A stretch of DNA of 44,276 bases, from contig OMTF01000007.1 of assembly GCA_900313925.1 (NCBI GenBank), positions 1-44,276 of the forward strand, written 5' to 3'. Both the position numbers and the translations under genes were made by a program. The DNA comes from an uncultured Eubacteriales bacterium. GTDB lineage: Bacteria; Bacillota; Clostridia; Oscillospirales; Oscillospiraceae. Shown here in pieces: positions 34,132-42,172 of the stretch; the first letter of the stretch is position 1, and each line of letters begins with the position of its first letter. The notes under the pieces were generated by a model. It was not told the DNA's origin, searched no databases, and saw only the letters and a program-made list of their open reading frames with translations.

Positions 34132-35447
34132 TGCATATGGATACAGCACGTACAGCAGCTGTGAATGCGCTTCTGGGATTTCTCAGCAAACCGGAATGCA
34201 GCAGTGCTGCGGAAAAAATTAATTACTATATATGTAAATATAAACTGCAGCCGAGAGACGCCGCTTTTGCTTCCCGACTCTTTTTTACTGCACTTGAAAA
34301 TGAGAAACTCTGCAGTTTCTATCTCTCGGAATTAGGCGAACGAAGATGGGATTCCATACCTCCTGTACTTCAGGGCATACTTCTCCTTGGGGCAGTCCAG
34401 ATTTTATTTTTTTCCCGTGTTCCAGATGCGGCAGCCGTCAATACAAGTGTAGAAATCTGCAGACAAAAAGGGCAGATCAGAGCGTGCGCATTCATAAATG
34501 CGCTATTGCGAAGATTGTCCAAGGTAAAGGAAAATCTTCCTGCAATCCCGAAAAACGAAAAGGCGGAGTACCTTTCCATTCTCTACAGCCATCCAAAATG
34601 GCTTGTAGAGCGCATGATTGAAATTTACGGCATTAAACGGACAGAAAAAATACTTCAGTATAACAATTCAGCAATACAAATTACTCTGCAGATTAACACT
34701 TGCCGTTGCAGTACCGCAAAAGTCAAAACCCTTTTTGATACGGCGGGTGTACGCTATACGCTCATTCCGGATAGGAACGATTGTCTGATTTTGGAGCGTG
34801 TCGGTTCGGTTGAAAAACTTCCCGGCTATAAGGAAGGATATTTTTATGTGCAGGATGATGCATGCCGCCGTTCCGTGGAATTTGCTGATTTGAAGCCCGG
34901 AAGCAGAATCTGGGATGCATGTGCGGCACCCGGAGGCAAAAGCATGGCTGCAGCAATTTTGCTGAACGATGTGGGTTATATTCTTTCTTCGGATCTGAAT
35001 CGAAGTAAAATTGAAAGAATTAGAGAGAATACACAACGGCTTGGATTTACCTGTATTCACCCCATCTGCTGGGACGCGAAAGAAAGAATGGAAGACATTT
35101 TTGATTGCGTACTGGCGGACGTGCCCTGTTCGGGAACGGGCGTGATTAGCAAACGGCCTGAAATTCGCTTTAAAGCGAAGGAAAGCGTAAGCTCCCTTCC
35201 ACGGGTGCAGCGTGAAATTATGGACTCTGTTTCTCAAAGCGTAAAACCTGGGGGAATTTTGCTATATATGACCTGCTCCTTGCTGCCCGAGGAGAACATG
35301 GACAATGTAAAGATATTTTTAGATCAGAACAGGAACTTCGAACTAGCGCCGTTAGAGGCAAATTCTAACGATCCGGCAAAGACCTTTCTGCCTGGCGTGC
35401 ATTATATGGATGGATTTTTTGTATGCAAAATGAAAAGAAAAGAATAG
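34131..35447 (+). CDS. rsmB: 16S rRNA (cytosine-967-C5)-methyltransferase
   Basis: A 438-residue methyltransferase. An N-terminal NusB-like RNA-binding domain (about 1-140) precedes the Rossmann catalytic domain with the SAM-binding DACAAPGGKSMAAA (about 262-275), the PCSGTGV motif containing one catalytic cysteine near 332, and the second cysteine in MTCSLLPEEN near 382. ATG 34131 overlaps the fmt stop; a second ATG is two codons on. Its 3' end overlaps rlmN by 25 bp. The def-fmt-rsmB-rlmN order is standard in Firmicutes. Confidence 0.94.
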   Translation: MHMDTARTAAVNALLGFLSKPECSSAAEKINYYICKYKLQPRDAAFASRLFFTALENEKLCSFYLSELGERRWDSIPPVLQGILLLGAVQILFFSRVPDAAAVNTSVEICRQKGQIRACAFINALLRRLSKVKENLPAIPKNEKAEYLSILYSHPKWLVERMIEIYGIKRTEKILQYNNSAIQITLQINTCRCSTAKVKTLFDTAGVRYTLIPDRNDCLILERVGSVEKLPGYKEGYFYVQDDACRRSVEFADLKPGSRIWDACAAPGGKSMAAAILLNDVGYILSSDLNRSKIERIRENTQRLGFTCIHPICWDAKERMEDIFDCVLADVPCSGTGVISKRPEIRFKAKESVSSLPRVQREIMDSVSQSVKPGGILLYMTCSLLPEENMDNVKIFLDQNRNFELAPLEANSNDPAKTFLPGVHYMDGFFVCKMKRKE

Positions 35448-36466
35448 AGATTCGAAATCTGCTGCCGGAAGAATTAAAACAAGCTATGAATGCAATGGGA
35501 CAACCTTCGTATCGTTCGGGTCAGATTTTTAAATGGTTGAATCAGGGAGTAGAAGACTTCGCTCAGATGACAAACATTCCTGACGGACTCCGTGATGCGC
35601 TTTCACAGCAATATTACATTTATACACCAAAGATTCTCGCAAAGCAGGTATCAAAAAAAGACGGAACTGTCAAATATCTGTGGAAACTGGAAGACGGGAA
35701 TGCGGTGGAAACAGTGCTGATGCATTATAAATATGGTAATACGATTTGCATTTCCACACAGGTTGGATGCAGACAGGGATGCGCATTCTGCGCCTCGACC
35801 ATCGGTGGATTGGTTCGGTCTCTTCAGCCTTATGAAATGCTGAACGAAGTACTTTACACACAGATCGATTCCGGAAAAAGAATAAGTCACATCGTTCTGA
35901 TGGGAATCGGAGAACCTCTCGATAATTTTGACAACGTCGTAAAATTCTTATTCCTTGTAAACCACCCGGAAGGCTTAAATATCAGTATGCGGCATATCGC
36001 ACTGTCAACATGCGGTCTTATAGAAAAATTTGACAAATTAGCGAAGCTTAATCTACAATTAACTTTATCAGTTTCCCTGCATGCACCCGATGATGAAACC
36101 CGAAATAAAATTATGCCTGCGAATCGGGGGCGTGGAGTTGATGCATTGGTACAGGAATGCAAAAAATATTTTGGAAAGACAGGAAGACGCATATCCTTTG
36201 AGTATGCAATGATTGACGGAGTGAACGATACGGACGGGCATGCCGAATTGCTTGCACAGAAAGCGAAAACGGCGCATGCTCACGTAAACATCATTCCGTT
36301 AAATTACGTGAAAGAAAGCTCTTTAAAACCGTCATGCGACCAGCGGATTAAAGAATTCTATGAAATCTTATTATCCCATGGAGTGAATGCAACCATACGC
36401 AGAAGGCTGGGCAGCGATATTGATGCTTCCTGTGGACAGCTCAGAAGAAAGTTTCAGAAACCATAA
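35423..36466 (+). CDS. rlmN: Dual-specificity rRNA/tRNA methyltransferase RlmN
   Basis: A 347-residue radical SAM enzyme that adds a methyl group to adenine-2503 of 23S rRNA and adenine-37 of some tRNAs. The radical SAM cluster is CRQGCAFC (Cys116, Cys120, Cys123), GEPLDNFDNV follows, and the methyl-carrying C-terminal cysteine is in DIDASCGQLR. The start overlaps rsmB, implying coupling. No Cfr-type changes are evident. Confidence 0.94.
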   Translation: MQNEKKRIEIRNLLPEELKQAMNAMGQPSYRSGQIFKWLNQGVEDFAQMTNIPDGLRDALSQQYYIYTPKILAKQVSKKDGTVKYLWKLEDGNAVETVLMHYKYGNTICISTQVGCRQGCAFCASTIGGLVRSLQPYEMLNEVLYTQIDSGKRISHIVLMGIGEPLDNFDNVVKFLFLVNHPEGLNISMRHIALSTCGLIEKFDKLAKLNLQLTLSVSLHAPDDETRNKIMPANRGRGVDALVQECKKYFGKTGRRISFEYAMIDGVNDTDGHAELLAQKAKTAHAHVNIIPLNYVKESSLKPSCDQRIKEFYEILLSHGVNATIRRRLGSDIDASCGQLRRKFQKP

Positions 36467-36483
36467 AGGAAAATTACAGAGCA

Positions 36484-37215
36484 ATGAAGTACTTCGGCCT
36501 TACCGATAAAGGGAAAATCCGGAACAGTAATCAGGACTGTTTTGAAATTACGGAAATTAAAGGCGGGGTTATTGCGGTCATTTGCGACGGCATGGGCGGA
36601 GCTAAAGCGGGCGACATTGCAAGCAGCCTTGCGGCAAAAACTTTTTCGGAGTATTTGAAGGAAAAAACCCAAAAACAGTTAAAGAGCGAGACGGAATATC
36701 GGACCTTGTTGCAGTCTGCCTGTGATGAGGCAAATGGAGTTGTCTACAATTATTCCTGCTTTGATGTCCGGTACAATGGAATGGGCACAACTTTAGTCGG
36801 CGGTTTCATAATGCCGGGCCACGCACATCTGGTTAATGTTGGAGACAGCAGGGCGTATGTTCTGACGAAAAAGAAAATTGTGCAAATATCGGAAGACCAT
36901 TCATTGGTAGCGGAAATGCTGAAAAGAGGGGAAATTACAGAGAAAGAAGCTTGGCATCACCCTCAGAAGAATATTATTACCAATGCGCTGGGACTGGAAG
37001 ACGCTCTTTCTGTAGACTATTTCCATGAGGCCCTTAAAAGGGGTAGTCGCATTATGCTTTGTTCGGACGGCGTAACAAATCTGCTTCGCGACGAGGAAAT
37101 TCTGGAAATATCAAGAGCAAATGCTGATGTAGAAACATTTTGCAGACAAATCATGAAAAGATCCTTAGCGCTGAATGCTCCTGACAATGTAACTGTGTTA
37201 GCAGTGCAGGTTTGA
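36484..37215 (+). CDS. prpC: PP2C-type protein phosphatase PrpC
   Basis: A 243-residue serine/threonine phosphatase that reverses PrkC phosphorylation. Metal-binding Asp18 (NSNQD) and Asp35 (CDGMGG), the GDSRAY strand, and CSDGVTNLL toward the C-terminus form the PPM active site. It lies 17 bases after rlmN, before prkC, in the conserved rlmN-prpC-prkC-rsgA block. Confidence 0.93.
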   Translation: MKYFGLTDKGKIRNSNQDCFEITEIKGGVIAVICDGMGGAKAGDIASSLAAKTFSEYLKEKTQKQLKSETEYRTLLQSACDEANGVVYNYSCFDVRYNGMGTTLVGGFIMPGHAHLVNVGDSRAYVLTKKKIVQISEDHSLVAEMLKRGEITEKEAWHHPQKNIITNALGLEDALSVDYFHEALKRGSRIMLCSDGVTNLLRDEEILEISRANADVETFCRQIMKRSLALNAPDNVTVLAVQV

Positions 37216-37227
37216 GGGGGTCGTATT

Positions 37228-39084
37228 ATGGATAACAAGGAAAAAGAAAACGCAATTCCCATATCTGAAAATATATCTTCCGGTACGGGTACAAACGGAC
37301 AGAACCCCGCTAGCATTTCAGAGGAGAATGATAAATACATCGGCCGTGTCCTGGATGATCGCTATGAAATCGTTTCAAGAGTTGGCTACGGGGGTATGGC
37401 GGTAGTCTATAAAGCCCTTTCGCGCCGACTGAACAGATATGATGCAATAAAAATTCTTCGAGATGATTTGACAGCGGATGAAGAATCCAGAGAACGCTTT
37501 CGGGATGAGTCAAAAGCAATTGCAATGCTTTCCCATCCGAATATTGTTGCGGTCTATGATGTAGGACAATCGGAAGGGATTGACTACATCGTTATGGAAC
37601 TGGTAGACGGCATCACGCTTAAGCAGTACTGCGAAAACAGAGGCGCACTTGACTGGAAGGAAACACTGCATTTTTCAACGCAGATTGTGAAGGCACTTGC
37701 CCATGCCCATGAAAGAGGAATTATACATCGGGACATTAAGCCGCAGAATATAATGGTTCTAAAAGATGGCACCATCAAGGTTGCGGATTTTGGAATTGCG
37801 GAACTGCAGAATAGTCTGACGGGGAGTTCCGGCACGGCGGTTGGTTCAATCCATTATATGGCTCCGGAGCAGGCAAAGGGAGCCGTTGCAGATGCTCGTA
37901 GTGATATTTATTCTCTTGGAATTGTCATGTACGAAATGCTTACCGGACAACTGCCCTATACCGGGAGCACTCCGGAAGAAATTGCAATTAAACATATTAA
38001 TGGCAAACCGATCAAACCACGTCAAATCAAACCGGAAATTCCGGAAAAGATGGAGCAGATTGTCCTGAAAGCAATGTCCTCAGATCTGCAAAACCGCTAT
38101 CAGACTGCTAACGAAATGCTGGATGATCTTGAGAAATTCCGCAGAGAACAGCTGACTCTGGAGGGTGGCACGGGGGAATTTCCGATTCCTGCACAGGAAA
38201 CAGGTGCTTTGGAGTATGATGCACTTCCGGATAGTGAAAGGCTGGACGAAGAGGAAGAAAAATCCAAGAAGAAAAGATCCCGCAGTGTAGCGGTGCTATC
38301 GGGGACATTGGGAGTTATTCTTCTTTGCATTGTAGTATTTGTTTTCCTTTGGCAGTTCTTCCTCCATGATTTATTCATGGAAGCTCAAAAATATGAAATC
38401 CCGAATTTTGTCGGCAGACAGTACCAGGATATTATTAACGATAAGCAATATAAGGGAATCTATAATTTTAACATAGAAATCGAACTTGATACCACACATG
38501 ATAGCGGCTATGTGCTCTGCCAGAGCCCGGAAGCGGGTAGAGAAATGGCACTTGTTCAAGACGGAATTAACGTGGACTTGGTGGTTGCTTCCGGATTTAC
38601 GCAGGTAGAAGTACCGAAAATAGAAGAAGGAAAATATACAGAAGCGGAAGTGGAGAAGATTCTTTCTGATGCTGGATTTCAAACAGCGATTGAAACTGCG
38701 TCCTCTGATACGGTGGCACAAGGCTATGTGATTGGGACAAGCCCATCCTCTGGAGATAAAATCGATATGGGTTCTACTGTCTATATTATCGTCAGCTCCG
38801 GTCCTGCACAAAAAAGCGTAAAGATGCCTAATCTCATTGGTAAAACAGAAGAGGAAGCCAAGCAGATGATTGAGGATAGCGGACTAATGACAGGACAGGT
38901 AACATACTCAGAACAAACATATGAGGATGAGTCCCTCTATGGTAAAGTCATTTGGCAAAGTGCGAAAGCGGATACGGAAGTGGAAGCGGGCTCCTATATC
39001 TATCTGCGAATTGCAGTCCGCAAAACAGAGACGGAAAGTGCAAATTCGAATTCAGATAAGGCAGACTCTTCAAGCGGCGGCTAG
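37228..39084 (+). CDS. prkC: Serine/threonine protein kinase with PASTA repeats, PrkC
   Basis: A 618-residue membrane kinase that senses peptidoglycan or lipid II. A ~45-residue disordered lead precedes the kinase domain with the glycine loop VGYGGMAVVYKA, Lys75, the HRDIKPQN loop with Asp169, and DFG at 187-189. A juxtamembrane acidic/basic stretch leads to one membrane segment (about 353-375), then three extracellular PASTA repeats (about 388-455, 456-525 and 526-600) and a Ser-rich tail. GAGGGGG lies before the ATG. Confidence 0.95.
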   Translation: MDNKEKENAIPISENISSGTGTNGQNPASISEENDKYIGRVLDDRYEIVSRVGYGGMAVVYKALSRRLNRYDAIKILRDDLTADEESRERFRDESKAIAMLSHPNIVAVYDVGQSEGIDYIVMELVDGITLKQYCENRGALDWKETLHFSTQIVKALAHAHERGIIHRDIKPQNIMVLKDGTIKVADFGIAELQNSLTGSSGTAVGSIHYMAPEQAKGAVADARSDIYSLGIVMYEMLTGQLPYTGSTPEEIAIKHINGKPIKPRQIKPEIPEKMEQIVLKAMSSDLQNRYQTANEMLDDLEKFRREQLTLEGGTGEFPIPAQETGALEYDALPDSERLDEEEEKSKKKRSRSVAVLSGTLGVILLCIVVFVFLWQFFLHDLFMEAQKYEIPNFVGRQYQDIINDKQYKGIYNFNIEIELDTTHDSGYVLCQSPEAGREMALVQDGINVDLVVASGFTQVEVPKIEEGKYTEAEVEKILSDAGFQTAIETASSDTVAQGYVIGTSPSSGDKIDMGSTVYIIVSSGPAQKSVKMPNLIGKTEEEAKQMIEDSGLMTGQVTYSEQTYEDESLYGKVIWQSAKADTEVEAGSYIYLRIAVRKTETESANSNSDKADSSSGG

Positions 39085-39098
39085 ACAGCGGAGACTGA

Positions 39099-39968
39099 AT
39101 GCAAGGAAAGATCTATAAGGCATTAAGCGGATTTTATTATATTCATAATGGAGACAGCAGCGTTATCTGTACTGCCAGGGGACGTTTCCGCAACGAAAAA
39201 GAAACACCTCTTGTTGGAGATACCGTAGAGTATTCTATGGAGGATCCGAACTTCGGGCGTATTGAAAAGATAGAGCCGAGAAAAAACCGCTTTATTCGTC
39301 CAGCAGTGGCAAATATTGATCAAATCATTTTCGTTGCATCAAAAGCAATTCCTGAAACGGAGCCATTTTTAATCGACCGGCTTTCTGTTATTGCAGAACA
39401 GCAGGCATGTCTTTTTGCAGTGTGCGTAAATAAAGAAGATTTGCAGCCTGGAGAAGAATTTGAGAAATGCTATAAAAAAGCCGGATTTGCCGTAATACGA
39501 ACGAGCACACGCGATGGTACGGGAATAGAAGAACTCCGTAATGAAATGCGGGGAAAAACATCGGTATTGACGGGTAACTCTGGAGTTGGCAAATCGAGCT
39601 TGCTGAATTGCCTGAATCCAAAATTGCAACTTCCGACCGCGGTCGTGAGTGAAAAACTTGGCAGAGGAAGACATACGACAAGACATATCGAGCTTTTTAG
39701 GATAGAGAAGACAACTTTCGTAACGGATACACCAGGATTTTCATCGATTGACATTGAAACTACCGCAGAGCTTGATAAAGACCAACTGCAATATCTGTTT
39801 CCAGAATTTCGAGCATTTCTTGGATTCTGCCACTTTGATAACTGCGCTCATATGAACGAACCGGACTGCGCTGTAAAAAAAGCGGTTCAAGATGGAAAAA
39901 TTGCCAAATCACGGTACAGCAGCTACCGACGCCTTTACCAAATTTGCCAGACGGTAAAAAAATGGTAG
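39099..39968 (+). CDS. rsgA: Small ribosomal subunit biogenesis GTPase RsgA
   Basis: A 289-residue circularly permuted GTPase that checks 30S maturation. The N-terminal OB fold precedes the G4 motif NKED (111-114), then G1 GNSGVGKSS (159-167) and DTPGFSS (G3). The C-terminal zinc finger has the family pattern CHFDNCAHMNEPDC. CGGAG lies before the ATG. A short frame begins on its last codons (see findings). Confidence 0.94.
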   Translation: MQGKIYKALSGFYYIHNGDSSVICTARGRFRNEKETPLVGDTVEYSMEDPNFGRIEKIEPRKNRFIRPAVANIDQIIFVASKAIPETEPFLIDRLSVIAEQQACLFAVCVNKEDLQPGEEFEKCYKKAGFAVIRTSTRDGTGIEELRNEMRGKTSVLTGNSGVGKSSLLNCLNPKLQLPTAVVSEKLGRGRHTTRHIELFRIEKTTFVTDTPGFSSIDIETTAELDKDQLQYLFPEFRAFLGFCHFDNCAHMNEPDCAVKKAVQDGKIAKSRYSSYRRLYQICQTVKKW

Positions 39969-40065
39969 AAGAAATAAGATTAATAGGAATCGTAGCATGT
40001 ACGGATTCTGAAAAAAGACAGCTGCACCTTTTTAAAATCTTGCTCCATGCGGGCTGCAGAACGCA

Positions 40066-40094
40066 TTGAAGGCGAACATGCAATATGATAAAAT
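40066..40094 (+). promoter_or_regulatory. Promoter of yebC
   Basis: TTGAAG (40066-40071) and TAAAAT (40089-40094) are separated by 17 bases, with TG one base before the -10 (extended -10). It lies about 85 bases before yebC. Confidence 0.65.
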
Positions 40095-40178
40095 AGCACA
40101 GCAAAGCGAAAAAACCATTTCTGCGATCTGCTGGCTGTTGCTGAAAATATTTTGAATTGATGCAAAGGAGTTGTTACA

Positions 40179-40919
40179 ATGTCGGGACATTCAAAATGGC
40201 ATAATATACAAAAGACAAAAGGCGCGGCGGATGCGAAGCGCGCGCAGGCTTTTACCAAGATAGCGCGTGAAATGATCGTGGCTGTTAAGGAAGGCGGAAG
40301 TGGAAACCCAGACAGCAACTCCAGGCTTGCAACGGTAATCGCCAAGGCTAAGGCAGCAAACATGCCGAATGATAATATTAAAAGAACCATTGAAAAGGCT
40401 CTTGGTGCAGGTAATGCGGAAAACTATGAGAGAATTACGTATGAAGGATATGGGCCGAACGGAGTTGCGGTTATCGTTGAAACGATGACAGATAACCGTA
40501 ACAGGACCGCGAGCGAAGTGCGGCACTATTTTGATAAATACGGTGGGAAAATGGGCGCAACAGGCTGTGTTTCTTGGTCCTTTGATAAAAAAGGCGTAAT
40601 TGTGATTGATAACGAAGACGGCGATTTTGATGAAGACACAGTCATGATGGACGCCTTAGATGCCGGCGCAGAGGATGTTGAAAAGGAAGAGGAGAGCTTT
40701 ACCATCTACACGGATCCTGAAAATGTCGCGGCGGTTGCGAATGCTTTGACGGAAAAGGGATATTCATTACTTTCGGCACAGGAAGAGATGATACCGCAGA
40801 ATGGATATGTTAAGTTAGAGGATGAGGGCAGTCGGAAGAACATGGAAAAAATGCTTGAAATGTTCGATGATAATGACGATGTCCAGAATGTATGGCACAA
40901 CTGGGATAGCGAAGAGTAA
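40179..40919 (+). CDS. yebC: YebC/PmpR-family regulatory or translation factor
   Basis: A 246-residue protein. The family N-terminus MSGHSKWHNIQKTKGAADAK, the PNDNIKRTIEKALG segment, EGYGPNGVAVIVE, and GGKMGATGCVSWSF are all conserved. Family members were described as transcription regulators; recent work indicates a role in translation of difficult motifs such as polyproline. AAAGGAG lies before the ATG. A strong terminator follows. Confidence 0.94.
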   Translation: MSGHSKWHNIQKTKGAADAKRAQAFTKIAREMIVAVKEGGSGNPDSNSRLATVIAKAKAANMPNDNIKRTIEKALGAGNAENYERITYEGYGPNGVAVIVETMTDNRNRTASEVRHYFDKYGGKMGATGCVSWSFDKKGVIVIDNEDGDFDEDTVMMDALDAGAEDVEKEEESFTIYTDPENVAAVANALTEKGYSLLSAQEEMIPQNGYVKLEDEGSRKNMEKMLEMFDDNDDVQNVWHNWDSEE

Positions 40920-41002
40920 TTTTAAAACAGAAAAAGTAGCTTCTTTTTTCAGCATGGCAGGTACAACTGTCAGCGCTTGTTCTGCTCTTATACAGAATAG
41001 GG

Positions 41003-41043
41003 AAAGAGACTCGAAGAACTTGCAGTTCTTCGAGTCTCTTTTA
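41003..41043 (+). terminator. Strong terminator between convergent genes
   Basis: A perfect 17-bp stem (41003-41019 with 41025-41041) has a 5-base loop and is followed by TTTTATT on the plus strand. It lies 84 bases after yebC and 40 bases before the end of the minus-strand gene, so it may act on both, though the minus-strand side has only a short T run. Confidence 0.9.
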
Positions 41044-41080
41044 TTAAGCAAAATATATATTGTTCCTTCTGAAATAGAAG

Positions 41081-41572
41081 CTAATCTTTAAATTCCGGAA
41101 TTACACTTTCCCCCGGCACTCCCAATTTTTCCAGTTGCGCTTTAATTGCCGGAACCTTTCCGTAATACATTGCCTCTCTGAGATTGTCGGCAGGCACAAA
41201 TCGATAGTATGCAGCACAGAAATCCCGGAAATTCCTTGAAATTGAAGGGCCGTATCGGCCAATAAAAGTGAAGAAGCCAATAAGACCTCCGATAAAAAAA
41301 CTGATGTACAGGTAGGAATGCTTACGGCAGAGCCAAGTGACCAGAGCACCAGTGCCTAGGACGAGCAGCATCCATACAACAATTGAGATGATAAGAAAGC
41401 GCTGTGCATTGATGTTCATTAGCGGTTCGCCGTCCAAGCTCTTTTCTGTCCTAAATTTTTTAATTAATGGCTTTGCTGTTGTTAAATTAAAAACAACCTG
41501 CCGTACGATAAGATAATACCAAACCCATCCAGCCATAAACATAAGGGCGGCATACATTATTTTAGCTTCCAT
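41081..41572 (-). CDS. Membrane protein of unknown function
   Basis: A 163-residue protein I do not recognise. It is the only protein gene on the minus strand. Hydrophobic segments lie at about 5-24 (MYAALMFMAGWVWYYLIV region), 57-80 (FLIISIVVWMLLVLGTGAL) and 88-104 (YISFFIGGLIGFFTFIG), followed by a soluble C-terminus rich in charged residues that includes RDFCAAYYRFVPADNL and ends in PEFKD. The ribosome site is weak (GAAG before the ATG). It has long open frames only in this reading, with a stable terminator on its 3' side, and a divergent promoter candidate on its 5' side, so it is likely real. No catalytic motif is seen. Confidence 0.7.
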   Translation of the reverse strand: MEAKIMYAALMFMAGWVWYYLIVRQVVFNLTTAKPLIKKFRTEKSLDGEPLMNINAQRFLIISIVVWMLLVLGTGALVTWLCRKHSYLYISFFIGGLIGFFTFIGRYGPSISRNFRDFCAAYYRFVPADNLREAMYYGKVPAIKAQLEKLGVPGESVIPEFKD

Positions 41573-41593
41573 AATTCTTCAACGGAGACACAG

Positions 41594-41622
41594 AATATCC
41601 GATTCCTTTCCTAGCAGTGCAA
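41594..41622 (-). promoter_or_regulatory. Possible promoter of the minus-strand membrane gene
   Basis: On the minus strand TTGCAC (41617-41622) and GATATT (41594-41599) are 17 bases apart, about 22 bases before the start codon. The -10 is a weak match. Confidence 0.3.
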
Positions 41623-41746
41623 GTTTTTACCGTAACAATCTTAACATTTTCCATGATACGAATCAAGAAACAGAGAAACCTGGGAATGCTCATGAAATTA
41701 ATAGGCCTGGACGATGCAGACAATTTTGCCTGCAAAGAAAAATTAC

Positions 41747-41776
41747 TTGACAGCACTTGGCTTGCGCGAATATAAT
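41747..41776 (+). promoter_or_regulatory. Perfect-hexamer promoter of ylxM-ffh
   Basis: A perfect TTGACA (41747-41752) and a perfect TATAAT (41771-41776) are separated by 18 bases. The predicted transcription start near 41783 lies after the first codons of the upstream-open frame, which rules out starts before that point for ylxM. Confidence 0.85.
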
Positions 41777-41818
41777 ACGACAGTGTCGAAATTTAAATTC
41801 ATGGCAGGGGGGAGCACT

Positions 41819-42169
41819 TTGACTGAGCAATTGACAAAACGATCTCTGCTTTATGATTTTTATGGAGAATTACTGACAGATAAACAAAAAGAATACTATG
41901 ATATGCATTATAATCAAGATCTGTCCTTGTCTGAAATTGCTGAGGAAACGGGCATTACACGGCAGGGCGTTTGGGACATCATACGTCGTGCGGAGGAAAG
42001 ACTCCAAAACATGGAGAATAAAACAGGTCTCATAGAAAAATATTTAAAATATCAGGAAATTGAAAAGGAAACAAGAAAGGTTCTGAATGACATTAAAGTA
42101 TTTGCAGGGAAAGAAGCACTGCGAAACATTGCGGATTTGGAGAAAAAATTAGAGCAATTGGAAGGCTGA
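41819..42169 (+). CDS. ylxM: YlxM-family SRP-associated DNA-binding protein
   Basis: A 116-residue sigma-70 region-4-like helix-turn-helix protein. The hallmark LLYDFYGELLTDKQKEYYDMHY and LSLSEIAEETGITRQGVWDIIRRAE match the YlxM family, which nearly always precedes ffh in Firmicutes and is thought to interact with the signal recognition particle. TTG 41819 is chosen because GGGGGGAG lies just upstream and the promoter excludes the earlier start at 41714. ATG 41801 (six codons earlier) is the alternative and has no ribosome site. A coiled-coil C-terminal helix (about 75-115) follows. ffh starts 3 bases after it. Confidence 0.88.
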   Translation: MTEQLTKRSLLYDFYGELLTDKQKEYYDMHYNQDLSLSEIAEETGITRQGVWDIIRRAEERLQNMENKTGLIEKYLKYQEIEKETRKVLNDIKVFAGKEALRNIADLEKKLEQLEG

Positions 42170-42172
42170 ACA

